Position numbers and translations under genes: made by a program
Shown here: positions 1-9,008 of the stretch, piece after piece
How positions within the stretch are numbered: position 1 is the first letter of the stretch
Layout: the number at the start of each line of letters is the position of its first letter
From: Gemmatimonadota bacterium
GTDB taxonomy: Bacteria; Gemmatimonadota; Gemmatimonadetes; Longimicrobiales; Gaopeijiaceae
Direction: 5' to 3'
NCBI GenBank assembly: GCA_029863645.1
Contig: JAOTVA010000004.1
Location: forward strand, 25,444 to 89,443
DNA length: 64,000 nt
Notes under the pieces: model-generated
What the model saw: only the letters and a program-made list of their open reading frames with translations
What the model was told of the DNA's origin: nothing
Database searches by the model: none

Positions 1-848
1 CCGATCCGTTCCGCGGAGCGTTGAGCGACCTCTCCGACGATAGCTACTGGATCGAACCGCGCGCGCGCGGCACGGGCCCCGTACTGGCGTGGGCCGCCCA
101 ACGCCTCGTCGAGCTGGACCCGGAGGCCGTAATGGTTTCCCTACATGCCGACCACCTCATCGAGCCGATCGACGCCTTTCGCGAAACCGTCGACGCCGCG
201 GTGGCTGTGGCCACGCAAGAGGAGGTGCTCGTGTGCGTCGGCGCCGTGCCCGACCGGGTCGAGACCGGATACGGGCACGTCGAGCCTGGCGCGGTCCTGG
301 ACAGTGGGGGCGACGTGCCCGCCTATCGCGTGGCTGCCTTCCACGAGAAGCCGGACGCAGAAACGGCCCGGCGTTACGTCGAGGCTGGATGTTTCTGGAA
401 TACCGGAATCTTCGTGTGGAAGGCCTCGGTTCTCCTGGAGGAGATCCAACGCCATGCCCCCGAACTCGCACGGCACCTCCCACTCCTCGAGCAGAGCGAC
501 CAGGCCTTCTTCGACGCAGTCCCGGTCAGCGTGATCGATCGTGCAGTGATGGAGCGAAGCGAGCGGGCAGCGACGGTGGCGGCCACGTTCACCTGGGACG
601 ACGTGGGCAACTGGGAGGCTCTGTCACGTTCCAAGCGGCCCGACGCGCACGGAAATGTTACCGTGGGGGATGCACAGTTGGTCGAAGCCCGGGGCAATGT
701 GGTGTTCGCCGAGGAGGGCTCGGTGGTGCTCTTCGGCACCGAAGACCTGGTCGTCGTGAGAACCGGCGAGACGACACTGGTGATGCCCCGCGAGCGGGCG
801 GGGGAACTCAAGTTGCTCCTAGCCGCGTTGGAGCGCGAACGCCCTTGA
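1..848 (+). CDS. manC: mannose-1-phosphate guanylyltransferase, 3' part (5' end outside window)
   Basis: Makes GDP-mannose from mannose-1-phosphate and GTP in the cytoplasm, feeding surface polysaccharide synthesis. The visible part has the family motif ARGTGPVLAWAA, then VSLHADHLIEP (metal-binding aspartate region), the GYGHVEPG stretch, FHEKPD, a WNTGIFVWK segment and the TFTWDDVGNWEAL signature. The N-terminal GTP-binding loop (GGxGTRLWPLSR type) is missing because it lies upstream: the frame is open to base 3, so the TTG at 21 in the ORF track is not the real start. The stop TGA overlaps the TTG of the next gene (TTGA), suggesting coupled translation. There is no C-terminal isomerase domain, so it is the monofunctional form. 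Confidence 0.9.
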   Translation, partial: DPFRGALSDLSDDSYWIEPRARGTGPVLAWAAQRLVELDPEAVMVSLHADHLIEPIDAFRETVDAAVAVATQEEVLVCVGAVPDRVETGYGHVEPGAVLDSGGDVPAYRVAAFHEKPDAETARRYVEAGCFWNTGIFVWKASVLLEEIQRHAPELARHLPLLEQSDQAFFDAVPVSVIDRAVMERSERAATVAATFTWDDVGNWEALSRSKRPDAHGNVTVGDAQLVEARGNVVFAEEGSVVLFGTEDLVVVRTGETTLVMPRERAGELKLLLAALERERP

Positions 849-2071
849 GCGCCCTCCGCCTCTTCCTGTTCGACGACCGGCGCGCCCGCAGATGGGCGCC
901 GTTCACGCTGACCCGACCGGTGGGAGAACTGCTCTTCGGATGTCTCACCCTTCGCGAGCGGGCCGAACGGTGCTTCGGCACGCCCTGCGAGGGACATCTT
1001 TCTCGGAGCGCCCTTCGCGGGTTCGACGAACCCGGCGCCGCACCGACGGTGGGGCTCGACGACGTAGGAACCCGCGGCACCCGCATCCTGCTCTCGAGCC
1101 GGGCGGCGCTGAGGCTCGGAACCGTGGAGGTTCCTGAACACCCGTCACGTCTGATTGTGGACGGAGAAGTGGCCGGCTGGATCCTTCCGGACGGTGCTTC
1201 CCTCCCCTCCGAACTGTGGTTGAGGGACCCCGACGCCGCCACGACCGAGCTGGGGCAAGCGCTGGAGATACCCGGTACCCTGCTCGCCCGGCCCTGGGAC
1301 CTCGTCGCGCAGAACGCCGACTGCATTCTCCACGACTTTGAATCCCTCTGGGAAGAGTCCGGTGACGTCGAGGGCGTCATTCGCGTCGGGGACGGCGCTA
1401 TCTCTCTGGGTGACGGTGCGGTGATCGAGCCCGGCGTCTACGTCGACACCCGGGGCGGCCCGGTCCGGCTCGCATCAGGCGCTCGGGTGGAGGGTCCGGC
1501 GAGGCTGATCGGCCCGCTCTTCGTGGGTGCCGGGTCCCGCATCCTGGGGGGGCACGTCGGAACCTCGTCGATCGGTCCCATCTGCATCGTGCGCGGCGAA
1601 GTCGCGGACTGCGTCATGCTGGGCTACGTGAACAAGGCTCACGACGGGTACATCGGACACGCGCTGCTCGGGCGCTGGGTCAACCTTGGCGCATATACGA
1701 CCAACTCGGACCTCAAGAACAACTATCGACCGGTGAGGGTGTGGACGCCCGATGGCGACCTCGACACAGGGCTCCTCAAGGTCGGCTGCTTCCTCGGTGA
1801 CCACGTGAAGACAGGGATCGGCACCGTATTGAACACCGGCACGGTATTGGGGGCTGGAAGCAACGTGTTCGGAGGAGTCATGCCACCGAGCGCCGTACCG
1901 CCTTTCAGCTGGGGATCCGGATCGGATCTGGGGAACCACGACCTGGGTAAGTTCCTGTCGACCGCAGCGCACGCGATGAACCGCCGCGGCCAAGAACTCA
2001 CGCCAGGGGTACGTCGAGTCCTGGAGGAGGGGTGGGAGGCCACTGCGGGACGGCGCGCCCAGGGGACATGA
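845..2071 (+). CDS. GlmU-family sugar nucleotidyltransferase with left-handed beta-helix
   Basis: About 408 residues. The N-terminus LRLFLFDDRRARRWAPFTLT followed by RPVGELLFGCLTLRERAE matches the alternative GlmU family (UDP-GlcNAc diphosphorylase / GlcN-1-P acetyltransferase type) known from Bacteroidota and relatives. The C-terminal half carries hexapeptide-like repeats (GDGAISLGDGAVIEPGVYVD, later GCFLGDHVKTGIGTVLNTGTVLGAG) forming a left-handed beta-helix. The long ORF in the track begins at 89 inside manC in another frame; the real start is most likely the TTG at 845 overlapping the manC stop. Substrate is inferred: hexosamine-1-phosphate in amino-sugar nucleotide synthesis for peptidoglycan or LPS. 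It could be a regulatory paralogue rather than the sole GlmU. Confidence 0.8.
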   Translation: MSALRLFLFDDRRARRWAPFTLTRPVGELLFGCLTLRERAERCFGTPCEGHLSRSALRGFDEPGAAPTVGLDDVGTRGTRILLSSRAALRLGTVEVPEHPSRLIVDGEVAGWILPDGASLPSELWLRDPDAATTELGQALEIPGTLLARPWDLVAQNADCILHDFESLWEESGDVEGVIRVGDGAISLGDGAVIEPGVYVDTRGGPVRLASGARVEGPARLIGPLFVGAGSRILGGHVGTSSIGPICIVRGEVADCVMLGYVNKAHDGYIGHALLGRWVNLGAYTTNSDLKNNYRPVRVWTPDGDLDTGLLKVGCFLGDHVKTGIGTVLNTGTVLGAGSNVFGGVMPPSAVPPFSWGSGSDLGNHDLGKFLSTAAHAMNRRGQELTPGVRRVLEEGWEATAGRRAQGT

Positions 2072-2087
2072 CGGCCCGGACCGCCTG

Positions 2088-2909
2088 GTGAAGGTCGCGG
2101 TGCTCGGCAGCGGTAGCGCCGGCAACTCGGTGCTCGTTTGCGCAGGCGAAACGCGCATCCTGATCGACGCGGGTTTCAGCGCGCGGTCGCTAGCCGATCG
2201 ACTCGACCGGCTCGACATCTCAGCTGACTCCATCACGGGCATCGTCGTCACGCACGATCACGGCGATCACACCCGGGGCATGGGCATCTTCGCCCGTCGA
2301 CACGGAACGCCGCTCCACCTGACGGATCGCACGCGCGAAGCCTGCGCCAAGCTTCTCACTGGCGATGAAGAGGTCCTCGAGTACCGGCCAGGGGTCGCCT
2401 TTTCGATTCGAAATCTCCGCATCGACTCGTTCTACACGGTCCACGATGCCGCCGACCCTGTCGGCATCAGCGTGGTCGACGAGCGGAGCGGCCTCCGGGT
2501 CGGCGTGGCCACGGACCTTGGACGCCCCACGGCACAGATTCGTCACGCGCTCTCCGGCTGCGACCTCTTGGTGCTCGAGGCGAACCACGACGACGTCATG
2601 CTGCGTACGGGTCCCTACCCGGCCGCCGTGAAGCAACGGATCGCGTCCAGCCACGGCCACCTGTCCAACCGGGCCGCGGCCCGACTCGCGCTCGAACTCA
2701 TGCATCCGAGACTCGCGGGGGTCGTCTTGGCACACCTCTCGCGGGAGTGCAACCGCCCGTTTCTCGCCGAGCGCGTCGTGGGGGACGCGCTTCGCAAGGC
2801 CGGGTGGAAGGGCCATCTGGAGGTGGCCACTCAGGAGCGCCCTACTGAACTCCTGGACGTCGAGGAACTGAGGTATCGCGCCGGACCGATCCAGCTGACC
2901 CTGCTCTAG
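2088..2909 (+). CDS. MBL-fold metallo-hydrolase, WalJ/YycJ-like
   Basis: 273 residues with GTG start. The metallo-beta-lactamase metal motif is seen as THDHGDH around residue 56, preceded by GSGSAGNS at the N-terminus, which is typical of the YycJ/WalJ subgroup. A later LVLEANHDD and the SSHGHLSN and LAHLSRECN stretches supply further metal ligands. Family members are two-metal phosphodiesterases or nucleases acting in the cytoplasm; WalJ of Firmicutes has been linked to cell wall and DNA replication coordination, which I cannot transfer safely here. It follows the two nucleotidyltransferases by 16 bases, probably in one operon. Its TAG stop shares a CTAG palindrome with the stop of the convergent rseP. 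Confidence 0.85.
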   Translation: MKVAVLGSGSAGNSVLVCAGETRILIDAGFSARSLADRLDRLDISADSITGIVVTHDHGDHTRGMGIFARRHGTPLHLTDRTREACAKLLTGDEEVLEYRPGVAFSIRNLRIDSFYTVHDAADPVGISVVDERSGLRVGVATDLGRPTAQIRHALSGCDLLVLEANHDDVMLRTGPYPAAVKQRIASSHGHLSNRAAARLALELMHPRLAGVVLAHLSRECNRPFLAERVVGDALRKAGWKGHLEVATQERPTELLDVEELRYRAGPIQLTLL

Positions 2910-4261
2910 ATTCCCAGCAGTCTCAGGAAGTCGTTGGACAGCGCCCAAAGCATGATGCCAAGGAGGAGGACGAATCCAACGTTGCTCCACCGCAGCCTCT
3001 GTTCTACGGATAGCGCTCTGCCCCCCCGCACCGCCTCGATTCCCAAGAACACCAGATGCCCGCCGTCCAGAACGGGGATCGGTAAAAGGTTCAGGACCGC
3101 CAGGTTCACGCTGAAGAGGGCCATGAAGCGAAGGAACACGTCGAAGCCCGCCTCCGCCGCCTGCCCTGACGCCTCCCCAATCGTGACGATGCTGCCGACC
3201 GACCGCGGTGAAACGCCCCCCGTCACGAGATCCCGCAGGAAGCCGAGAATAACTCCAGTGAAGTAGACGGTGTCGCCGTAACCCCGCGCGATCGCCTCTC
3301 CCGCAGAGGCTTCCTTGAAGGTCACCGGGGGGTTCGGCCCCTGAATGCCGATCTTGCCGACCACCACGGAGGTACCACCGCGGCGCTCTTCCTCGGCGCC
3401 CACCATCACGGCTCGCGTGAGCGGCCGGCCCTCGCGCACCAGCTCGAGCTCCACGCGTTCACCGGAGCGCCCTTCAATCTCGCGAACCAGGTCATACCAG
3501 CTCTGAACTGGGGTGCCTGCCACGGACGTGATGCGGTCGCCCACTTCGAGTCCACCGTCCTCCGCCGGCGTCCCCGGCAGGACAAACCCTACGCCAGACT
3601 CGATCCAAGGAAGCACAGACTGAGCCAATGCCAACCTTCCCGCCTGCTCGTCGGGCACGACGATTTCGATGCTACGAAGCGGCTCGACGAGCTCGATGGA
3701 CAACGACCCCGGGGTCGCCTCGAGAAGTCCGGTCACCACGCCGTCCCAATCCTGGACGGCTTGGTCGCCGATGCGGACGATCCGGCTTCCCGGCTCCGCG
3801 GTGGCGAGAAGCTCCGCGCCAGCCGGTAACCCGGTCGCCTCGATTTGTCCGATGCGTGTCGTGGCGTTGCCCGGGATGCCCCACTGCGCCGCGACGAACG
3901 TATACGTGGCGAACGCAAAGAGCATGTTCATGATGACGCCGGCGGAGATGACGAACGTCCTCGCCCAGATCGGCTTGCTATCGAAGTCGCGCTCGCTGGG
4001 CACGCGGGGCGTCTCGGGCGCCCCGCCTTCGACGCGCTCCATCACCTCGTCATCCATCCCGCCCATCTTGACGTAACCGCCCAGCGGAATCGCGCTCAGA
4101 ACGTAGTCGGTCTCACCCATTTTGAACCCGAAGACCTTCGGTCCGAGTCCGATAGAGAACCGCTGGACCTCGATGCCCACCAGCTTGGCGGCTCCGAAGT
4201 GGCCGAGCTCATGCACGAAGATGAGGACCCCGAGAACGATGATGGTCGCGAGTATGGTCAT
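2906..4261 (-). CDS. rseP: site-2 zinc metalloprotease RseP
   Basis: Inner-membrane intramembrane protease that cleaves membrane-anchored substrates such as anti-sigma factors after a first periplasmic cut. 451 residues, the length of E. coli RseP. The zinc motif HELGH is at residues 17-21 in the first membrane segment, the second active-site motif NLLPIPVLDGGH is near the C-terminus, and GGYVKMGG forms the membrane-reentrant region. Two PDZ modules are visible between them (one around GSRIVRIGDQAVQDW, one around AEDGGLEVGDRITSVAG). The start codon overlaps the dxr stop (ATGA), so it is the last gene of the lepB-to-rseP cluster. No rseA/rpoE partner lies in this window. Confidence 0.95.
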   Translation of the reverse strand: MTILATIIVLGVLIFVHELGHFGAAKLVGIEVQRFSIGLGPKVFGFKMGETDYVLSAIPLGGYVKMGGMDDEVMERVEGGAPETPRVPSERDFDSKPIWARTFVISAGVIMNMLFAFATYTFVAAQWGIPGNATTRIGQIEATGLPAGAELLATAEPGSRIVRIGDQAVQDWDGVVTGLLEATPGSLSIELVEPLRSIEIVVPDEQAGRLALAQSVLPWIESGVGFVLPGTPAEDGGLEVGDRITSVAGTPVQSWYDLVREIEGRSGERVELELVREGRPLTRAVMVGAEEERRGGTSVVVGKIGIQGPNPPVTFKEASAGEAIARGYGDTVYFTGVILGFLRDLVTGGVSPRSVGSIVTIGEASGQAAEAGFDVFLRFMALFSVNLAVLNLLPIPVLDGGHLVFLGIEAVRGGRALSVEQRLRWSNVGFVLLLGIMLWALSNDFLRLLGI

Positions 4262-5430
4262 GACGTGGCTCCGGCCCTCGCCTCACTCAACCTGCGCACG
4301 ACCTCGAGTGCAACGTCCCGCGCCGCGTGGTCCGCGGCAAAGACATCCTTCACGTCTCGTACCACATCCGACCCGACCTCCTCCAACGATTTGTTCACTA
4401 CGTCCGCCATCTCGGGAAACCGAACTCTTCCCTCTAAGAACGCCTGTACAGCGATCTCGTTCCCTGCGTTGTACGCCGCCGGTGCGCATCCGCCTCGGCG
4501 ACCCGCTTCGACCCCCAAGCCAAACAGGGGGAACGCGCCATGATCGATCTCCTCGAACGTGAGAGGGGAAGCCGCGACTGGATCGTATGTCCGTAAGGCG
4601 GCGTCGTTGATCCGGTCCGGATAGCTCAAGGCGTACAGAATCGGGAGCTCCATGTTGGGAAAGCCCAGCTGTGCGAGCACCGACCCGTCCACGAACTCCA
4701 CGAACGAGTGAATCACCGACTGGGGGTGAATCACCGCATCGATAGCGTCGTAGCCAAGCCCGTACAGGTGATGTGCCTCGATGACCTCCAGAGCCTTGTT
4801 CGCCAAGGTGGCCGAATCGATTGTAATCTTCGCGCCCATATCCCAGGTGGGATGCCGCAGTGCCTCTTCCGGCCCTACGTGCCAAAGATCGTCCAGGGTC
4901 CGTCCTCGGAACGGCCCGCCCGAGGCCGTAAGCACGACACGGTGTACCTCGGCACTCGAATGTCCCTCGCAACACTGCAAGATGGCACTGTGCTCCGAGT
5001 CGATCGGCACGATCTCGCCGCCTCCCTCGCGCGCTGCTTCGACGACGAGCTGCCCCCCGGCCACCAACGACTCCTTGTTCGCGAGGGCAAGTCGGTGGCC
5101 GGCCTCCAGCGCGCACAAGGTCGGTTCGAGTCCGGCAGCCCCCACGAGAGCGTTGACGACGACGTCCACCTCCGGATCGGCGACTACGTCCAAGAGCGCC
5201 TGCCACCCGGACCCCCAGACGGTGCCCGCGGTGCCGCCGGGGCTATCGGCAGTATCATCGCAAAGCACGGCCTTGGCCGGTTTGAAGCTCCTTACCTGCA
5301 CGGCCAAATCCTCGCTACTGCGGTTCGCAACCAAGGCCACGACCTCGAAACGATCCAGGTGGCGCCCAATGACCTCCAGCGCGCTGCGCCCGATCGACCC
5401 GGTCGACCCCAGGACCGCTACGCGGATCAT
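4258..5430 (-). CDS. dxr: 1-deoxy-D-xylulose 5-phosphate reductoisomerase
   Basis: Second step of the non-mevalonate isoprenoid pathway: NADPH-dependent conversion of DXP to MEP. 390 residues counted from MIRVAVLGS at 5430; the track ORF is longer only because the frame stays open into cdsA. GSTGSIG near residue 8 is the NADPH-binding loop, LANKESLVAGG and DSEHSAI hold the metal/substrate ligands, and the tail has the usual MADVVNKSLEEV helix. Start and stop overlap the neighbours by four bases (cdsA TGA / dxr ATG; dxr TGA / rseP ATG), so translation is tightly coupled. Sitting beside uppS and cdsA, it supplies precursors for undecaprenyl phosphate. Confidence 0.95.
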   Translation of the reverse strand: MIRVAVLGSTGSIGRSALEVIGRHLDRFEVVALVANRSSEDLAVQVRSFKPAKAVLCDDTADSPGGTAGTVWGSGWQALLDVVADPEVDVVVNALVGAAGLEPTLCALEAGHRLALANKESLVAGGQLVVEAAREGGGEIVPIDSEHSAILQCCEGHSSAEVHRVVLTASGGPFRGRTLDDLWHVGPEEALRHPTWDMGAKITIDSATLANKALEVIEAHHLYGLGYDAIDAVIHPQSVIHSFVEFVDGSVLAQLGFPNMELPILYALSYPDRINDAALRTYDPVAASPLTFEEIDHGAFPLFGLGVEAGRRGGCAPAAYNAGNEIAVQAFLEGRVRFPEMADVVNKSLEEVGSDVVRDVKDVFAADHAARDVALEVVRRLSEARAGATS

Positions 5431-6305
5431 GGGAAGACCTCGAGAACGACCAGCGTGAAGTACGCGGCCGGCAGTGTGAAGAGGAGGGCGTCGAGGCGGT
5501 CGAGAACGCCGCCATGCCCTGGAAAGAACGTTCCCGAATCCTTCACGCCTGCGTCCCGCTTCATGAGCGACTCGGCGAGGTCGCCCACGATCGCCCACAC
5601 ACCGAGAAAGATCCCGATCAGCGCAGCCACCAGAAGGCTGGGCACCGGTAGCCCCGGAAGCTGAGCGCCAGCGATGACGTACCACACCACGCTGGCCAGC
5701 GCAGCTCCTGAAAGGCCGCCCCACACCCCGACCCAGCTCTTGTTCGGGCTGATGGAGGGCGCCAGGCCGCCGCTTCCCCACGCGGTACCGACGAAGAGCG
5801 CTAGGGCGTCTCCAAGCCACGTGGCCGCCAGAGGCAACGCGACGGCTAGCGCACCCGCCCAGGCGGCCCCGGTCACTACCCACGCCTTTGCCTCAGGCAA
5901 CGCATGCAGGAGCGGGGCGAACGCGAGGGGTATGCCGACGTAGACGCTCCCGAAGAGCGTCACGGCGACCGACGCCAGCGGCTTGTCTTCGGGGCCCCTC
6001 GCTGCGATCGCCCCGACGAGCGCGACTGCGGTGACGGCAATCACGATACCCAGGGCCGCGGGTGCGAATCCGTCGAAGGTTGGGCGCCAAGCAGCGGCGA
6101 GGACAAAGCCGGCCGCGCCCCCTGCTCCGACCCAGCGCAGGGCGGACACGCCGCCCTGTGCAGCCATCCTGTGGCACTCCAGGCTGCCGAGGGCGGCCAA
6201 GAGGGCCACAGGCGTGGCGAGCGCCCAGCCGCCCAGATACAGAAGGACGAGGACCGCCGGAATGCCCGCTGCGGCGACGGCCCACCGCTTCGCCAGGTCG
6301 CTCAA
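5427..6305 (-). CDS. cdsA: phosphatidate cytidylyltransferase
   Basis: Integral membrane enzyme making CDP-diacylglycerol from phosphatidic acid and CTP. About 292 residues with multiple hydrophobic segments and the CdsA signature near the C-terminus: GDLAESLMKRDAGVKDSG followed by FFPGHGGVLDRLDALL. The track ORF extends upstream to 6458 inside uppS; I place the start at TTG 6305 (LSDLAKRWAVAAAG), which overlaps the uppS stop in a TTGA tetranucleotide, the same arrangement as the manC junction. The downstream dxr overlaps by ATGA. It shares the pathway with pgsA found at 44905 in this window. Confidence 0.9.
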   Translation of the reverse strand: MSDLAKRWAVAAAGIPAVLVLLYLGGWALATPVALLAALGSLECHRMAAQGGVSALRWVGAGGAAGFVLAAAWRPTFDGFAPAALGIVIAVTAVALVGAIAARGPEDKPLASVAVTLFGSVYVGIPLAFAPLLHALPEAKAWVVTGAAWAGALAVALPLAATWLGDALALFVGTAWGSGGLAPSISPNKSWVGVWGGLSGAALASVVWYVIAGAQLPGLPVPSLLVAALIGIFLGVWAIVGDLAESLMKRDAGVKDSGTFFPGHGGVLDRLDALLFTLPAAYFTLVVLEVFP

Positions 6306-7042
6306 GAGGAAGCTACGCGCCCGAATCTCCGATCGCGGCTCTGGTAGTCCAGAATCGCCTCGAAGAGGTTCGCGCGGCCGAAGTCTGGCCAGTACACGGG
6401 AGTGATGTGGAGCTCTGTGTAGGCCAGCTGCCAGAGCATGAAGTTGCTGATCCGGCATTCACCCGACGTTCGTATGAGGAGGTCCGGTGATGGCACGTCC
6501 CGGGTGAACAGCGTGGCCTCGAGCATCGACTCGTCGATGTCGTGGGGCGCGATCTCTCCCTGACGTACACGCTCCGCAAGAAGCCGAGCCGACCGAATCA
6601 GCTCCTCCCGACCCCCGTACGAGATCATGAGATTGAGCCGCAGCGCTGCGCCCCCGCGCGTGTCTGCAACGATCGCATCCACGGCACCTCTCGTCGATTC
6701 GTCCATGCGGTCCAGCTCGCCGAGTACGTGAACCTCGACGCCCTGCTTCTTGAGCTCGTCGCTCTCGCGACGGGCGTAATGCTGGAGGAGACGCATAAGC
6801 GCGGTCACCTCCTGGCGCGGCCGGTTCCAGTTCTCGGTGGAGAAGGCGAACATGGTCAGGATGTCGATTCCGGATTCCACGGCTGCCGAAATCGTCTCGC
6901 GAACCGACTTCATTCCCTCGCGATGCCCGAGATGTCGGGGGAGGCCACGCTCGGCTGCCCAGCGACCGTTCCCGTCCATGATGATTGCCACGTGCGCCGG
7001 CACGTCGCCGTTGAGGCGGATGCGGTCGAGAAGGTCGGCCAT
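6302..7042 (-). CDS. uppS: (di-trans,poly-cis)-undecaprenyl-diphosphate synthase
   Basis: Cis-prenyltransferase that elongates farnesyl diphosphate to undecaprenyl diphosphate, the lipid carrier for wall and LPS assembly. 246 residues, normal length. IIMDGNGRWA near residue 20 carries the catalytic aspartate and the conserved glycine/arginine; GHREGMKS, FAFSTENWNRP and the C-terminal PDLLIRTSGECRISNFMLWQ signature are all present. It lies one base downstream of frr and its stop overlaps the cdsA TTG. The order frr-uppS-cdsA-dxr-rseP is the widely conserved bacterial one. Confidence 0.96.
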   Translation of the reverse strand: MADLLDRIRLNGDVPAHVAIIMDGNGRWAAERGLPRHLGHREGMKSVRETISAAVESGIDILTMFAFSTENWNRPRQEVTALMRLLQHYARRESDELKKQGVEVHVLGELDRMDESTRGAVDAIVADTRGGAALRLNLMISYGGREELIRSARLLAERVRQGEIAPHDIDESMLEATLFTRDVPSPDLLIRTSGECRISNFMLWQLAYTELHITPVYWPDFGRANLFEAILDYQSRDRRFGRVASS

Positions 7043-7043
7043 G

Positions 7044-7595
7044 CTAGATGGCCATTACTTCTTCTTCTTTGGCCTTCAGAAAGTCGTCGATCTTCTCGGT
7101 GTATTCGTGGGTCAACTTCTCCAGCGCGTCCTCACGCCTGCGCCCCTCGTCTTCACCGACCTCGTGCGACTTCACGAGCTCGTGGATCTCGTCGCGGACG
7201 ATACGACGCGCGTGCCGAATCGAAATTCGACCCTCCTCGGCCATCTTGTGGAGAATCTTCACGTATTCTTTGCGCCGCTCTTCGTTCAGCGGGGGAATCG
7301 GAACCCGGATGACGTTGCCGTCGTTCGCGGGGTTCAGGCCCAGGTCAGCAGTCATGATGGCCTTCTCTATGTCACCGATCAGGCTCTTGTCGAACGGTTG
7401 CACCACGATCAGGGTGGCTTCCGGTGTGTTCACGGTCGCCACTTGGTTGAGGGGCATCTTCGAGCCATATGCATCTACGCGCACGGTGTCGAGGAGGGCC
7501 GGCGTCGCCTTGCCCGTCCGCACCGTCGCGAATTCGCGTCGAATGGCATCCAGAGCCTCGTCCATCCGTTTCTTCGCGTCTTCCACCGTCGGCAT
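7044..7595 (-). CDS. frr: ribosome recycling factor
   Basis: Splits post-termination ribosomes together with EF-G in the cytoplasm. 183 residues, typical for the family. The helical-bundle signatures are AKKRMDEALDAIRREFATVR at the N-terminus, RTGKATPALLD, and RNAhinge-type NDGNVIRVPIPPLNEERRKE; the C-terminal helix ends in KIDDFLKAKEEEVMAI. A strong Shine-Dalgarno (GGAGG, five bases spacing) supports the ATG at 7595. It is separated from pyrH by about 25 bases and runs directly into uppS. Confidence 0.96.
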   Translation of the reverse strand: MPTVEDAKKRMDEALDAIRREFATVRTGKATPALLDTVRVDAYGSKMPLNQVATVNTPEATLIVVQPFDKSLIGDIEKAIMTADLGLNPANDGNVIRVPIPPLNEERRKEYVKILHKMAEEGRISIRHARRIVRDEIHELVKSHEVGEDEGRRREDALEKLTHEYTEKIDDFLKAKEEEVMAI

Positions 7596-7620
7596 TAGTT
7601 CCTCCGATTCGTTGGACCGC

Positions 7621-8346
7621 TCACGATACTAGAGTCCCGACCGTGTCACCACGAATCGCCCTCGCCACGGCCCCAGTCTCTTGGAACGTAAGGACGATGA
7701 TCGGGAGGTTGTTCTCCTTACAGAGAGACACGGCCGCGGTGTCCATCACTGCCAACTCGCGCGTCATGACTTCCTGGAAGGAGATTTTCGGGATGAATTC
7801 CGCCTTCGGGTCACGGGTGGGATCCGCGGAATACACCCCCTGCACTTTCGTGGCCTTGATCACCACGTCGGCCTCCATCTCGATGGCTCGCAAGGCGGCA
7901 GCGGTATCCGTAGAAAAATAAGGATTCCCTGTGCCCCCGGCGAACACGACGACTCGACCCTTTTCCATGTGCCGTAGCGCCCGCCGCCGAATGTAGGGCT
8001 CGGCGATCTGCTCCATACGGATCGCAGTCATTACGCGTGTCCGGACGCCCTTGTGCTCTAACAGATCTTGGACGGCCAACGCGTTGATGACCGTGGCCAA
8101 CATGCCCATGTAGTCGGCCTGAACGCGGTCCATGCCCTCCTGCGACGCGATAGCACCCCGGACGATGTTGCCACCCCCGATCACGATGCCGAGGGAAACG
8201 CCCATGTCGCTCAGCGCACGGATCTCGTCAGTGAGGAGATCGACGACTTTCGCGTCGATGCCGAAGCCACGATCCCCCGCCAGCGCCTCTCCTGAAATCT
8301 TCAGGAGCACGCGCTGGTACCGTAGGGCTTCATCGGACGCTGCCAT
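7621..8346 (-). CDS. pyrH: UMP kinase
   Basis: Phosphorylates UMP to UDP, hexameric bacterial amino-acid-kinase-fold enzyme. 241 residues. Visible motifs: VLLKISGEALAGD at the N-terminus (phosphate-binding lysine), VIGGGNIVRG, the MGMLATVINALA helix, AGGTGNPYFSTDTAAALRA and DVVIKATKVQGVYSADP. It sits between tsf and frr with five bases to tsf, which is the standard rpsB-tsf-pyrH-frr order. Confidence 0.96.
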   Translation of the reverse strand: MAASDEALRYQRVLLKISGEALAGDRGFGIDAKVVDLLTDEIRALSDMGVSLGIVIGGGNIVRGAIASQEGMDRVQADYMGMLATVINALAVQDLLEHKGVRTRVMTAIRMEQIAEPYIRRRALRHMEKGRVVVFAGGTGNPYFSTDTAAALRAIEMEADVVIKATKVQGVYSADPTRDPKAEFIPKISFQEVMTRELAVMDTAAVSLCKENNLPIIVLTFQETGAVARAIRGDTVGTLVS

Positions 8347-8351
8347 CTCCG

Positions 8352-8963
8352 TCAGGACTCCTCGCCCACCTTGAATCGAGCGAAGCGGGCCACCTCGATC
8401 TTCTCGCCCGTTTTCGTCGCCACCTCGGTGATGAGCTGCTCGATCGTCTTGTCGGGATCCTTCACGAACGACTGCGACAGCAGCGCGCTCTCCTTGAAGA
8501 ACTTCTGGAGCTTCCCCTCGACGATCTTCTCTGCGATGTGGTCAGGCTTCCCCTCTTCCTTCACCTGCTGTCGGTACACACCGCGCTCGCGCTCAACGAC
8601 GGCCTCGTCGAGCTGGTCGGAAGACACAGCTGCTGGGGACGCCGACGCGATGTGCATGGCAAGGTCCCGGGCAAGCGCCTTGAACTGGTCCGTGTTTGCG
8701 ACGAAGTCGGTCTCGCAGTTCAGCTCGACGATCACCGCGGTCCTGTTGTCGAAGTGCACATAGCTGCCGATGGTGCCTTCGTTCGCGTTCTTCTCGGCTC
8801 GCTTTGCCGCCTTCGCGGCGCCCTTTGCGCGGAGGACATCGACAGCCTTGTCGAGGTCGCCACCCGCCTCGGTGAGCGCCTTCTTGCAATCCATCATCCC
8901 CGCACCGGTCATGTCGCGGAGCTTCTTAACATCCTTTGCGCTTATCGTCGTCGCTTCAGCCAT
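8352..8963 (-). CDS. tsf: elongation factor Ts (short form)
   Basis: Guanine nucleotide exchange factor for EF-Tu. 203 residues, close to the short Thermus-type form and about 80 residues shorter than the E. coli protein, so the C-terminal module is reduced. The N-terminal UBA-like domain shows VKKLRDMTGAGMMDCKKAL; the core motif ELNCETDFVANTDQFKALA contains the TDFVA residues that contact EF-Tu. The 119-base gap to rpsB holds a terminator-like hairpin and a second perfect GC hairpin, so tsf expression may be attenuated relative to rpsB. Confidence 0.95.
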   Translation of the reverse strand: MAEATTISAKDVKKLRDMTGAGMMDCKKALTEAGGDLDKAVDVLRAKGAAKAAKRAEKNANEGTIGSYVHFDNRTAVIVELNCETDFVANTDQFKALARDLAMHIASASPAAVSSDQLDEAVVERERGVYRQQVKEEGKPDHIAEKIVEGKLQKFFKESALLSQSFVKDPDKTIEQLITEVATKTGEKIEVARFARFKVGEES

Positions 8964-9008
8964 CTCGCCCTCTCGAAGTCATCCCGGCCCATCGGCCGGT
9001 TCGTGAAA

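Noticed and set aside
4258-5883. 541-residue version of Dxr with N-terminal extension
   Set aside because: The extra residues are Arg/Gly-rich and out of family; they lie in cdsA in another frame. The real start overlaps the cdsA stop.
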